Assembly (NCBI RefSeq): GCF_024362695.1
Contig: NC_065413.1
Location: 16,980,011 to 17,044,010, forward strand
Direction of reading: 5' to 3'
Length of the DNA stretch: 64,000 nt
Origin: Pectinophora gossypiella
Lineage: Eukaryota; Arthropoda; Insecta; Lepidoptera; Gelechiidae
In this document: piece by piece, positions 21,181-34,300 of the stretch
Numbering within the stretch: position 1 is the stretch's first letter
Layout of the letters: every line of letters begins with the position of its first letter
Notes under the pieces: generated by a model
Told to the model about the DNA's origin: nothing
Database searches by the model: none
The model's input: the letters and a program-made list of their open reading frames with translations, nothing else
Translations under genes and position numbers: made by a program

Positions 21181-22790
21181 ATCTACCTAAAACAGTTGAA
21201 AGAGTAAATAATTGTATTCTTTGTTGTCATTAGAATAACTAACAACCAACTAACACAACCACCACAGATTAGGTAATTAGTTACCTACTACGTCAACCAT
21301 CCACCAACTTAGTATGTAAGTACCTACGCAAAACCTCGCTACACAAAAATCGAGCGAGATCGCGTCTAGATCTAGAATTGGGCGGACACTCCGCCAGAGT
21401 GTTGCCTATCGATATTCTATCGATACCTAGTTAAAAAAAAAACCAATAGTAGGTACCTATCGATAGATCTTTTAGATCAATACCCATTATTGTTACAAAA
21501 CAAGACCTATCGGTACTATCGCTAGTATTGATCTAAATGTACTATCACTACTTTCGATAGTTTAGACAATTTTCAAGTTCAACAATTGATAAATCTACTT
21601 ATCGATAGTTCGGCAACTCCGCCGCGTAGGCAATGTCGGCATGTTCAAAGAAAAAAATTGTCAGAGAGGAGTGATCTTATTTTTCTTGTTACATGTTGTT
21701 GGTACCGAGGTACTAAGTACTAAGTTATTCGTGGTTTTAAATCTCATTGTTAAATCATCAGTAAAGAACTAATTAAACCTATCCTGTCCTGTGTACAATA
21801 TTCATGTAACGGCTACGTACTTACATAAGTACCTAGTAGACGGGAGCAACGGCTTAACGTGCCTTCCGAAGCACGGATCATTTCACTTTCGGCCAATCAG
21901 GTGATCAGCCTGTAACGTCCTAACCAACGGCCTTATAGACAGATTTTTGTGATATGTCCCCACCGGAATACGAACCCGGACCCTCCGCATCATGAGCCCA
22001 TCGCTCAACCACTGGACCACATAGGCCAAAAGGTTCTAAGACATAATTAAAGGATCCTGGGACGCAAGACCTCCGAGTTAGGGCTTGTTTGATCTGTCTT
22101 GATGAATACTCGGACGTGAATAGCCGCACGGATCAAGGGCAACGCGCGCCAATAAAGTAGGCATTACGAACAGATACTATTTCTTTCTCTGTCACTTGCA
22201 CCATAAACATACTTCTCTCTCTCTAGTCGTCGGCTCGACTCGGCCGCGGCCGGCGCGTCGTCGGCGCCTTTGATGCTTTGCGCTAACGCCGCCGCGCGCT
22301 TCCGCTCAGTCGAATACTAAGCTTGACCCGAATCGCGTGATGTTTTTCGAGGATATTTTTTTCGTGTTTGTAAGTGTTTTGTGTTTGTTTTATTCTGTAA
22401 ATGAGTAGTGTCGACTATGATGATAGATCATAGACCATTTACTGCGCAAAAGTATGGAAGATTGTTGATGTTTATTAAAGAGCAAGGTGTTGTGTTTGTG
22501 AGTGCGTGTGATACCTACCTACCGCGGAGGAAACGCGATGTTGCATACCTACGTGACGTGACATGTTCTAGGGTACCTACCTAGGTACTTCATCCGAAGG
22601 AATAACAATTAAGGTAAGGCAAGAGTAGGGTTTTTATTGTTAATAAGTTAGGAACGTTTTAATAACTGGTAGGTACCTACCTACGGTACGGCACGGTACC
22701 TACCGTGCGTGAAAAATCGTGGCAGTAGGTGTTCTACTTCAACAAACTCAACATTTTTAAACGTTGAACCACTAAACATCTAAATACAAG
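21181..22790. other. intergenic DNA before the 123-bp satellite
   Basis: It contains a cluster of TATCGAT-type motifs (21405-21610), a minus-strand tRNA SINE (21842-22029), and a CpG- and GC-rich block at about 22224-22320 followed by AT-rich DNA that could be a promoter or first exon. GTAGGCATTACGAACAGATACTATTTCTTTCT at 22157 is similar to sequence just after the foldback at 20551, so it is probably repeat-derived. No gene can be supported. Confidence 0.45.
21842..22029 (-). mobile_element. tRNA-derived SINE, minus strand
   Basis: Read on the minus strand, a tRNA-like head has an A box (TGGTCCAGTGGTTGAGCG) and a B box (GGGTTCGTATTCC, plus-strand 21965-21977). A body follows with GGACGTTACAGGCTGATCACC and an end CCGTGCTTCGGAAGGCACGTTAAGCCGTTG. 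The same end module recurs in the 5S-type SINE at 36037-36303, so the two families share a 3' module. Confidence 0.7.
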
Positions 22791-22794
22791 AGAA

Positions 22795-25700
22795 TGAAAA
22801 CTGTATATTAGATCGATTCATGAAGGTTGGTGGAAGAAGTCGAGAGAATTCTTAAGCCAAACTTACTACTTAGGGGTAAAATTAATGCAAATGTATTCAC
22901 TTTCAGTAGCAACGCTTAGAAAACTGAATATTTGATCGATTCATGAAGGTTGGTGGAAGAAGTCGAGAGCATTCTTAGGCCAAACTTACTACTTGGGGAT
23001 AAAACTGGTGCAGATGTATTGACTTTGAGTAGCAACGCTTAGAAAACTGTACATTTGATCGATTCATGGTGGTTGTTGGAAGAAGTCGAGAGCATTCTTA
23101 GGCCAAACTTACTACTTAGGGGTAAAATTTATGCAAATGTATTGACTTTGAGTGGCAACTCTTAGAAAACTGTAGAATTGAGTAGTAAGTTTGGCCTAAG
23201 AAAGCTGTCGACTTCTTCCACAAACCTTCATGAATCTATGAAATATACAGTTTTCTAAGCGTTGCTACTCAAAGACAATACATTTACATTAATTTTACCC
23301 TTGAGTAGTAAGTTTGGCCTAAGAATGCTGTCGACTCCTTCCACCAACCTTCATCAATCGATGAAATATACAGTTTTCTAAGCGTTGCTACTAAAAGTCA
23401 ATACATTTGCATAAATTTTACCCTTGAGTAGTAAGTTTGGCCTAAGAATGCTGTCGACTCCTTCCACCAACCTTCATGAATCAATGAAATATACAGTTTT
23501 CTAAGCGTTGCTACTCAAAGTCAATACATTTGCATAAATTTTACCCTTGAATAGTAAGTTTGGCCTAAGAATGCTGTCGACTCCTTCCACCAACCTTCAT
23601 GAATCGATGAAATATACAGTTTTCTAAGCGTTGCTACTCAAAGTCAATACGTTTGCATAAATTTTACCCTTGAGTAGTAAGTTTGGCCTAAGAATGCTGT
23701 CGACTCCTTCCACCAACCTTCATGAATCGATGAAATATACAGTTTTCTAAGCGTTGCTACTCAAAGTCAATACATTTGCATTAATTTTACCCTTGAATAG
23801 TAAGTTTGGCCTAAGAATGCTGTCGACTCCTTCCACCAACCTTCATGAATCGATGAAATGTACAGTTTTCTAGGAGTTGCTACTCAAAGTCAATACATTT
23901 GCATAAATTTTACCCTTGAGTAGTAAGTTTGGCCTAAGAATGCTGTCGACTCCTTCCACCAACCTTCATCAATCGATGAAATATACAGTTTTCTAAGCGT
24001 TGCTACTCAAAGTTAATACATTTGCATTAATTTTACCCCTAAGTAGTAAGTTTGGCCTAAGAATGCTGTCGACTCCTTCCACCAAACTTCATCAATCGAT
24101 AAAATATACAGTTTTCTAGGAGATGCTACTCAAAGTCAATACATTTGCATAAATTTTACCCTTGAGTAGTAAGTTTGGCCTAAGAATGCTGTCGACTCCT
24201 TCCACCAACCTTCATGAATCGATGAAATATACAGTTTTCTAAGCGTTGCTACTCAAAGTCAATACATTTGCATAAATTTTACCCTTGAGTAGTAAGTTTG
24301 GCCTAAGAATGCTGTCGACTCCTTCCACCAACCTTCATGAATCGATGAAATATACAGTTTTCTAAGCGTTGCTACTCAAAGTCAATACATTTCCATAAAT
24401 TATACCCTTGAGTAGTAAGTTTGGCCTAAGAATGCTGTCGACTCCTTCCACCAACCTTCATGAATCGATGAAATATACAGTTTTCTAAGCGTTGCTACTA
24501 AAAGTCAATACATTTGCATAAATTTTACCCTTGAGTAGTAAGTTTGGCCTAAGAATGCTGTCGACTCCTTCCACCAACCTTCATCAATCGATGAAATATA
24601 CAGTTTTCTAGGAGTTGCTACTCAAAGTCAATACATTTGCATAAATTTTACCCTTGAGTAGTAAGTTTGGCCTAAGAATGCTGTCGACTCCTTCCACCAA
24701 CCTTCATCAGTCGATGAAATATACAGTTTTCTAGGAGTTGCTACTCAAAGTCAATACATTTGCATAAATTTTACCCTTGAGTAGTAAGTTTGGCCTAAGA
24801 ATGCTGTCGACTCCTTCCACCAACCTTCATGAATCGATGAAATATACTGTTTTCTAAGCGTTGCTACTCAAAGTCAATACATTTGCATAAATTTTACCCT
24901 TGAGTAGTAAGTTTGGCCTAAGAATGCTGTCGACTCCTTCCACCAACCTTCATCAATCGATGAAATATACAGTTTTCTAGGAGTTGCTACTCAAAGTCAA
25001 TACATTTGCATAAATTTTACCCTTGAGTAGTAAGTTTGGCCTAAGAATGCTGTCGACTCCTTCCACCAACCTTCATGAATCGATGAAATATACTGTTTTC
25101 TAAGCGTTGCTAGTCAAAGTCAATACATTTGCATAAATTTTACCCTTGAGTAGTAAGTTTGGCCTAAGAATGCTGTCGACTCCTTCCACCAACCTTCATC
25201 AATCGATGAAATATACAGTTTTCTAGGAGTTGCTACTCAAAGTCAATACATTTGCATAAATTTTACCCTTGAGTAGTAAGTTTGGCCTAAGAATGCTGTC
25301 GACTCCTTCCACCAACCTTCATGAATCGATGAAATATACAGTTTTCTAAGCGTTGCTACTCAAAGTCAATACATTTGCATTAATTTTACCCTTGAATAGT
25401 AAGTTTGGCCTAAGAATGCTGTCGACTCCTTCCACCAACCTTCATGAATCTATGAAATATACAGTTTTCTAAGCGTTGCTACTCAAAGTCAATACATTTG
25501 CATAAATTTTACCCTTGAGTAGAAAGTTTGGCCTAAGAATGCTGTCGACTCCTTCCACCAACCTTCATGAATCGATGAAATATACAGTTTTCTAAGCGTT
25601 GATACTCAAAGTTAATACATTTGCATTAATTTTACCCTTGAGTAGTAAGTTTGGCCTAAGAATGCTGTCGACTCCTTCCACCAACCTTCATCAATCGATG

Positions 25701-28328
25701 AAATATAAAGTTTTCTAGGAGTTGCTACTCAAAGTCAATACATTTGCATAAATTTTACCCTTGAGTAGTAAGTTTGGCCTAAGAATGCTGTCGACTCCTT
25801 CCACCAACCTTCATGAATCGATGAAATATACAGTTTTCTAAGCGTTGCTACTCAAAGTCAATACATTTGCATAAGTTTTACCCTTGAGTAGTAAGTTTGG
25901 CCTAAGAATGCTGTCGACTCCTTCCACCAACCTTTATGAATCGATGAAATATACAGTTTTCTAAGCGTTGCTAGTCAAAGTCAATACATTTCCATAAATT
26001 TTTCCCTTGAGTAGTAAGTTTGGCCTAAGAATGCTGTCGACTCCTTCCACCAACCTTCATGAATCGATGAAATATACTGTTTTCTAAGCGTTGCTACTCA
26101 AAGTCAATACATTTGCATAAATTTTACCCTTGAGTAGTAAGTTTGGCCTAAGAATGCTGTCGACTCCTTCCACCAACCTTCATCAATCGATGAAATATAC
26201 AGTTTTCTAGGAGTTGCTACTCAAAGTCAATACATTTGCATAAATTTTACCCTTGAGTAGTAAGTTTGGCCTAAGAATGCTGTCGACTCCTTCCACCAAC
26301 CTTCATGAATCGATGAAATATACAGTTTTCTAAGCGTTGCTACTCAAAGTCAATACATTTGCATTAATTTTACCCTTGAATAGTAAGTTTGGCCTAAGAA
26401 TGCTGTCGACTCCTTCCACCAACCTTCATCAATCGATGAAATATACAGTTTTCTAGGAGTTGCTACTCAAAGTCAATACATTTGCATAAATTTTACCCTT
26501 GAGTAGTAAGTTTGGCCTAAGAATGCTGTCGACTCCTTCCACCAACCTTCATGAATCGATGAAATATACAGTTTTCTAAGCGTTGCTACTCAAAGTCAAT
26601 ACATTTGCATAAATTTTACCCTTGAGTAGTAAGTTTGGCCTAAGAATGCTGTCGACTTCTTTCACAAACCTTCATCAATCGATGAAATATACAGTTTTCT
26701 AGGAGTTGCTACTCAAAGTCAATACATTTGCATAAATTTTACCCTTGAGTAGTAAGTTTGGCCTAAGAATGCTGTCGACTCCTTCCACCAACCTTCATGA
26801 ATCGATGAAATATACAGTTTTCTAAGCGTTGCTACTCAAAGTTAATACATTTGCATTAATTTTACCCCTAAGTAGTAAGTTTGGCCTAAGAATGCTGTCG
26901 ACTCCTTCCACCAACCTTCATGAATCGATGAAATATACTGTTTTCTAAGCGTTGCTACTCAAAGTCAATACATTTGCATAAATTTTACCCTTGAGTAGTA
27001 AGTTTGGCCTAAGAATGCTGTCGACTCCTTCCACCAACCTTCATCAATCGATGAAATATACAGTTTTCTAAGCGTTGCTACTCAAAGTCAATACATTTGC
27101 ATAAATTTTACCCTTGAGTAGTAAGTTTGGCCTAAGAATGCTGTCGACTCCTTCCACCAACCTTCATCAATCGATGAAATATACAGTTTTCTAAGCGTTG
27201 CTACTCAAAGTCAATACATTTGCATTAATTTTACCCTTGAATAGTAAGTTTGGCCTAAGAATGCTGTCGACTCCTTCCACCAACCTTCATCAATCGATGA
27301 AATATACAGTTTTCTAGGAGTTGCTACTCAAAGTCAATACATTTGCATAAATTTTACCCTTGAGTAGTAAGTTTGGCCTAAGAATGCTGTCGACTCCTTC
27401 CACCAACCTTCATGAATCGATGAAATATACAGTTTTCTAAGCGTTGCTACTCAAAGTTAATACATTTGCATTAATTTTACCCCTAAGTAGTAAGTTTGGC
27501 CTAAGAATGCTGTCGACTCCTTCCACCAACCTTCATCAATCGATGAAATATACAGTTTTCTAGGAGTTGCTACTCAAAGTCAATACATTTGCATAAATTT
27601 AACCCTTGAGTAGTAAGTTTGGCCTAAGAATGCTGTCGACTCCTTCCACCAACCTTCATCAATCGATGAAATATACAGTTTTCTAGGAGTTGCTACTCAA
27701 AGTCAATACATTTGCATAAATTTTACCCTTGAGTAGTAAGTTTGGCCTAAGAATGCTGTCGACTCCTTCCACCAACCTTCATGAATCGATGAAATATACA
27801 GTTTTCTAAGCGTTGCTACTCAAAGTTAATACATTTGCATTAATTTTACCCCTAAGTAGTAAGTTTGGCCTAAGAATGCTGTCGACTCCTTCCACCAACC
27901 TTCATGAATCGATGAAATATACAGTTTTCTAAGCGTTGCTACTCAAAGTCAATACGTTTGCATAAATTTTACCCTTGAGTAGTAAGTTTGGCCTAAGAAT
28001 GCTGTCGACTCCTTCCACCAACCTTCATGAATCGATGAAATATACAGTTTTCTAAGCGTTGCTACTCAAAGTCAATACATTTGCATAAATTTTACCCTTG
28101 AGTAGTAAGTTTGGCCTAAGAATGCTGTCGACTCCTTCCACCAACCTTCATGAATCTATGAAATATACAGTTTTCTAAGCGTTGCTACTCAAAGTCAATA
28201 CATTTGCATAAATTTTACCCTTGAGTAGTAAGTTTGGCCTAAGAATGCTGTCGACTCCTTCCACCAACCTTTATGAATCGATGAAATATACAGTTTTCTA
28301 AGCGTTGCTACTCAAAGTCAATACATTT
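22795..28328. repeat. 123-bp satellite array with an internal orientation switch
   Basis: Three units run in one orientation (marker CGAGAG at 22841, 22964 and 23087, spacing exactly 123). The array then inverts near 23165-23175. About 42 units follow in the other orientation: the marker AGTTTGGCC lies at 23188 and again at 28231, exactly 41 x 123 bp apart, so the 5-kb block carries no net indel. Each unit contains GTAAGTTTGGCCTAAGAATG, CTGTCGACTCCTTCCACC and ATCGATGAAATATACAG. Two linked variants occur: CATGAATCG with TAAGCGTTG, and CATCAATCG with TAGGAGTTG. No coding potential. The last unit is cut and abuts the 21-bp array. Confidence 0.95.
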
Positions 28329-31300
28329 GACGTACTTGGGGTATTTAAGTACTTGGGGTATGGTGGTAAGTACTTGGGGTATGGTGGTAAGTACTTAGGG
28401 TATGGTGGTAAGTACTTGGGGTTTGGTACCAAGTACTTGGGGTATGGTAGTAAGTACTTGGGGTATGGTAGTAAGTACTTGGGGTATGGTGGTAAGTACT
28501 TGGGGTATGGTGGTAAGTACTTGGGGTATGGTGGTAAGTACTTTGGGTATGTTGGTAAGTTCTTGGGGTATGGTAGTAAGTACTTGGGGTATGGTAGTAA
28601 GTACTTGGGGTATGGTGGTAAGTACTTGGGGTATGGTGGTAAGTACTTGGGGTATGGTAGTAAATACTTGGGGTATGGTGGTAAGTACTTGGGGTATGGT
28701 GGTAAGTACTTGGGGTATGGTGGTAAGTACTTGGGGTTTGGTACCAAGTACTTGGGGTATGGTAGTAAGTACTTGGGGTATGGTAGTAAGTACTTGGGGT
28801 ATGGTACCAAGTACTTGGGGTATGGTAGTAAGTACTTGGGGTATGGAAGTAAGTACTTGGGGTATGGTAGTAAGTACTTGGGGTATGGTAGTAAGTACTT
28901 GGGGTATGGTAGTAAGTACTTGGGGTATGGTGGTAAGTACTTGGGGTATGGTGGTAAGTACTTGGGGTATGGTAGTAAATACTTGGGGTATGGTGGTAAG
29001 TACTTGGGGTATGGTGGTAAGTACTTGGGGTATGGTGGTAAGTACTTGGGGTTTGGTACCAAGTACTTGGGGTATGGTAGTAAGTACTTGGGGTATGGTA
29101 GTAAGTACTTGGGGTATGGTACCAAGTACTTGGGGTATGGTAGTAAGTACTTGGGGTATGGTAGTAAGTACTTGGGGTTTGGTGCCAAGTACTTGGGGTA
29201 TGGTAGTAAGTACTTGGGGTATGGTAGTAAGTACTTGGGGTATGGTACCAAGTACTTGGGGTATGGTAGTAAGTACTTGGGGTATGATGGTAAGTACTTG
29301 GGGTATGGTGGTAAGTACTTGGGGTATGGTGGTAAGTACTTGGGGTATGGTGGTAAGTACTTGGGGTTTGGTACCAAGTACTTGGGGTATGGTAGTAAGT
29401 ACTTGGGGTATGGTAGTAAGTACTTGGGGTTTGGTACCAAGTACTTGGGGTATGGTAGTAAGTACTTGGGGTATGGTAGTAAGTACTTGGGGTATGGTGG
29501 TAAGTACTTGGGGTATGGTGGTAAGTACTTGGGGTATGGTGGTAAGTACTTGGGGTATGGTGGTAAGTACTTGGGGTATGGTGGTAAGTACTTGGGGTAT
29601 GGTAGTAAGTACTTGGGGTATGGTAGTAAATACTTGGGGTATGGTGGTAAGTACTTGGGGTATGGTGGTAAGTACTTGGGGTATGGTGGTAAGTACTTGG
29701 GGTTTGGTACCAAGTACTTGGGGTATGGTAGTAAGTACTTGGGGTATGGTAGTAAGTACTTGGGGTATGGTACCAAGTACTTGGGGTATGGTAGTAAGTA
29801 CTTGGGGTATGGAAGTAAGTACTTGGGGTATGGTAGTAAGTTCTTGGGGTATGGTAGTAAGTACTTGGGGTATGGTAGTAAGTACTTGGGGTATGGTGGT
29901 AAGTACTTGGGGTATGGTGGTAAGTACTTGGGGTATGGTAGTAAATACTTGGGGTACGGTGGTAAGTACTTGGGGTATGGTGGTAAGTACTTGGGGTATG
30001 GTGGTAAGTACTTGGGGTTTGGTACCAAGTACTTGGGGTATGGTAGTAAGTACTTGGGGTATGGTAGTAAGTACTTGGGGTATGGTACCAAGTACTTGGG
30101 GTATGGTAGTAAGTACTTGGGGTATGGAAGTAAGTACTTGGGGTATGGTAGTAAGTACTTGGGGTATGGTAGTAAGTACTTGGGGTATGGTAGTAAGTAC
30201 TTGGGGTTTGGTGCCAAGTACTTGGGGTATGGTAGTAAGTACTTGGGGTATGGTAGTAAGTACTTGGGGTATGGTACCAAGTACTTGGGGTATGGTAGTA
30301 AGTACTTGGGGTATGGAAGTAAGTACTTGGGGTATGGTAGTAAGTACTTGGGGTATGGTGGTAAGTACTTGGGGTATGGTGGTAAGTACTTGGGGTTTGG
30401 TACCAAGTACTTGGGGTATGGTAGTAAGTACTTGGGGTATGGTAGTAAGTACTTGGGGTTTGGTACCAAGTACTTGGGGTATGGTAGTAAGTACTTGGGG
30501 TATGGTAGTAAGTACTTGGGGTATGGTAGTAAGTACTTGGGGTATGGTAGTAAGTACTTGGGGTATGGTAGTAAGTACTTGGGGTTTGGTGCCAAGTACT
30601 TGGGGTATGGTAGTAAGTACTTGGGGTATGGTAGTAAGTACTTGGGGTATGGTACCAAGTACTTGGGGTATGGTAGTAAGTACTTGGGGTATGATGGTAA
30701 GTACTTGGGGTATGGTGGTAAGTACTTGGGGTATGGTGGTAAGTACTTGGGGTATGGTGGTAAGTACTTGGGGTTTGGTACAAAGTACTTGGGGTATGGT
30801 AGTAAGTACTTGGGGTATGGTAGTAAGTACTTGGGGTTTGGTACCAAGTACTTGGGGTATGGTAGTAAGTACTTGGGGTATGGTAGTAAGTACTTGGGGT
30901 ATGGTGGTAAGTACTTGGGGTATGGTGGTAAGTACTTGGGGTATGGTGGTAAGTACTTGGGGTATGGTGGTAAGTACTTGGGGTATGGTGGTAAGTACTT
31001 GGGGTATGGTAGTAAGTACTTGGGGTATGGTAGTAAATACTTGGGGTATGGTGGTAAGTACTTGGGGTATGGTGGTAAGTACTTGGGGTATGGTGGTAAG
31101 TACTTGGGGTTTGGTACCAAGTACTTGGGGTATGGTAGTAAGTACTTGGGGTATGGTAGTAAGTACTTGGGGTATGGTACCAAGTACTTGGGGTATGGTA
31201 GTAAGTACTTGGGGTATGGAAGTAAGTACTTGGGGTATGGTAGTAAGTACTTGGGGTATGGTGGTAAGTACTTGGGGTTTGGTACCAAGTACTTGGGGTA

Positions 31301-34300
31301 TGGTAGTAAGTACTTGGGGTATGGTACCAAGTACTTGGGGTATGGTAGTAAGTACTTGGGGTATGGTAGTAAGTACTTGGGGTATGGTAGTAAGTACTTG
31401 GGGTATGGTAGTAAGTACTTGGGGTATGGTAGTAAGTACTTGGGGTATGGTAGTAAGTACTTGGGGTATGGTAGTAAGTACTTGGGGTATGGTGGTAAGT
31501 ACTTGGGGTATAGTAGTAAGTACTTGGGGTATGGTGGTAAGTACTTGGGGTATGATGGTAAGTACTTGGGGTATGGTGGTAAGTACTTGGGGTATGGTGG
31601 TAAGTACTTGGGGTATGGTGGTAAGTACTTGGGGTTTGGTACCAAGTACTTGGGGTATGGTAGTAAGTACTTGGGGTATGGTAGTAAGTACTTGGGGTTT
31701 GGTACCAAGTACTTGGGGTATGGTAGTAAGTACTTAGGGTATGGTGGTAAGTACTTGGGGTTTGGTACCAAGTACTTGGGGTATGGTAGTAAGTACTTGG
31801 GGTATGGAAGTAAGTACTTGGGGTATGGTAGTAAGTACTTGGGGTATGGTAGTAAGTACTTGGGGTATGGTAGTAAGTACTTGGGGTATGGTGGTAAGTA
31901 CTTGGGGTATAGTAGTAAGTACTTGGGTTATGGTGGTAAGTACTTGGGGTATGATGGTAAGTACTTGGGGTATGGTGGTAAGTACTTGGGGTATGGTACC
32001 AAGTACTTGGGGTATGGTAGTAAGTACTTGGGGTATGGAAGTAAGTACTTGGGGTATGGTAGTAAGTACTTGGGGTATGGTAGTAAGTACTTGGGGTATG
32101 GTAGTAAGTACTTGGGGTTTGGTACCAAGTACTTGGGGTATGGTAGTAAGTACTTGGGGTATGGTAGTAAGTACTTGGGGTATGGTAGTAAGTACTTGGG
32201 GTATGGTAGTAAGTACTTGGGGTTTGGTACCAAGTACTTGGGGTATGGTAGTAAGTACTTGGGGTATGGTAGTAAGTACTTGGGGTATGGTAGTAAGTAC
32301 TTGGGGTATGGTAGTAAGTACTTGGGGTATGGTAGTAAGTACTTGGGGTATGGTAGTAAGTACTTGGGGTATGGTGGTAAGTACTTGGGGTATAGTAGTA
32401 AGTACTTGGGTTATGGTGGTAAGTACTTGGGGTATGATGGTAAGTACTTGGGGTATGGTGGTAAGTACTTGGGGTATGGTGGTAAGTACTTGGGGTATGG
32501 TGGTAAGTACTTGGGGTTTGGTACCAAGTACTTGGGGTATGGTAGTAAGTACTTGGGGTATGGTAGTAAGTACTTGGGGTTTGGTACCAAGTACTTGGGG
32601 TATGGTAGTAAGTACTTGGGGTATGGTAGTAAGTACTTGGGGTTTGGTACCAAGTACTTGGGGTATGGTAGTAAGTACTTGGGGTATGGTGGTAAGTACT
32701 TGGGGTATGGTGGTAAGTACTTGGGGTATGGTGGTAAGTACTTGGGGTATGGTGGTAAGTACTTGGGGTATGGTAGTAAGTACTTGGGGTATGGTAGTAA
32801 GTACTTGGGGTATGGTAGTAAGTACTTGGGGTATGGTAGTAAGTACTTGGGGTATGGTGGTAAGTACTTGGGGTATGGTGGTAAGTACTTGGGGTATGGT
32901 AGTAAGTACTTGGGGTTTGGTAGCAAATACTTGGGGTATGGTGGTAAGTACTTGGGGTATGGTGGTAAGTACTTGGGGTATGGTGGTAAGTACTTGGGGT
33001 TTGGTACCAAGTACTTGGGGTATGGTAGTAAGTACTTGGGGTATGGTAGTAAGTACTTGGGGTATGGTAGTAAGTACTTGGGGTATGGTAGTAAGTACTT
33101 GGGGTATGGTAGTAAGTACTTGGGGTATGGTAGTAAGTACTTGGGGTATGGTGGTAAGTACTTGGGGTATAGTAGTAAGTACTTGGGGTATGGTGGTAAG
33201 TACTTGGGGTATGATGGTAAGTACTTGGGGTATGGTGGTAAGTACTTGGGGTATGGTGGTAAGTACTTGGGGTATGGTGGTAAGTACTTGGGGTTTGGTA
33301 CCAAGTACTTGGGGTATGGTAGTAAGTACTTGGGGTATGGTAGTAAGTACTTGGGGTTTGGTACCAAGTACTTGGGGTATGGTAGTAAGTACTTAGGGTA
33401 TGGTGGTAAGTACTTGGGGTTTGGTACCAAGTACTTGGGGTATGGTAGTAAGTACTTGGGGTATGGTAGTAAGTACTTGGGGTATGGTGGTAAGTACTTG
33501 GGGTATGGTGGTAAGTACTTGGGGTATGGTGGTAAGTACTTGGGGTATGGTAGTAAGTACTTGGGGTATGGTAGTAAGTACTTGGGGTATGGTAGTAAGT
33601 ACTTGGGGTATGGTAGTAAATACTTGGGGTATGGTGGTAAGTACTTGGGGTATGGTGGTAAGTACTTGGGGTATGGTGGTAAGTACTTGGGGTATGGTGG
33701 TAAGTACTTGGGGTATGGTGGTAAGTACTTGGGGTATGGTGGTAAGTACTTGGGGTATGGTAGTAAGTACTTGGGGTATGGTACCAAGTACTTGGGGTAT
33801 GGTAGTAAGTACTTGGGGTATGGTAGTAAGTACTTGGGGTATGGTAGTAAGTACTTGGGGTATGGTAGTAAGTACTTGGGGTATGGTAGTAAGTACTTGG
33901 GGTATGGTGGTAAGTACTTGGGGTATAGTGGTTAGTACTTGGGGTATGGTAGTAAGTACTTGGGGTATGGTGGTAAGTACTTGGGGTATGGTGGTAAGTA
34001 CTTGGGGTTTGGTGGTAAGTACTTGGGGTATGGTGGTAAGTACTTGGGGTATGGTGGTAAGTACTTGGGGTATGGTAGTAAGTACTTGGGGTATGGTAGT
34101 AAGTACTTGGGGTATGGTAGTAAGTACTTGGGGTATGGTAGTAAATACTTGGGGTATGGTGGTAAGTACTTGGGGTATGGTGGTAAGTACTTGGGGTATG
34201 GTGGTAAGTACTTGGGGTATGGTGGTAAGTACTTGGGGTATGGTGGTAAGTACTTGGGGTATGGTGGTAAGTACTTGGGGTTTGGTACCAAGTACTTGGG

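Noticed and set aside
22795..28328. CRISPR-like regular repeat array
   Set aside because: The whole 123-bp unit repeats, with no unique spacers, and the DNA is eukaryotic. It is a satellite.
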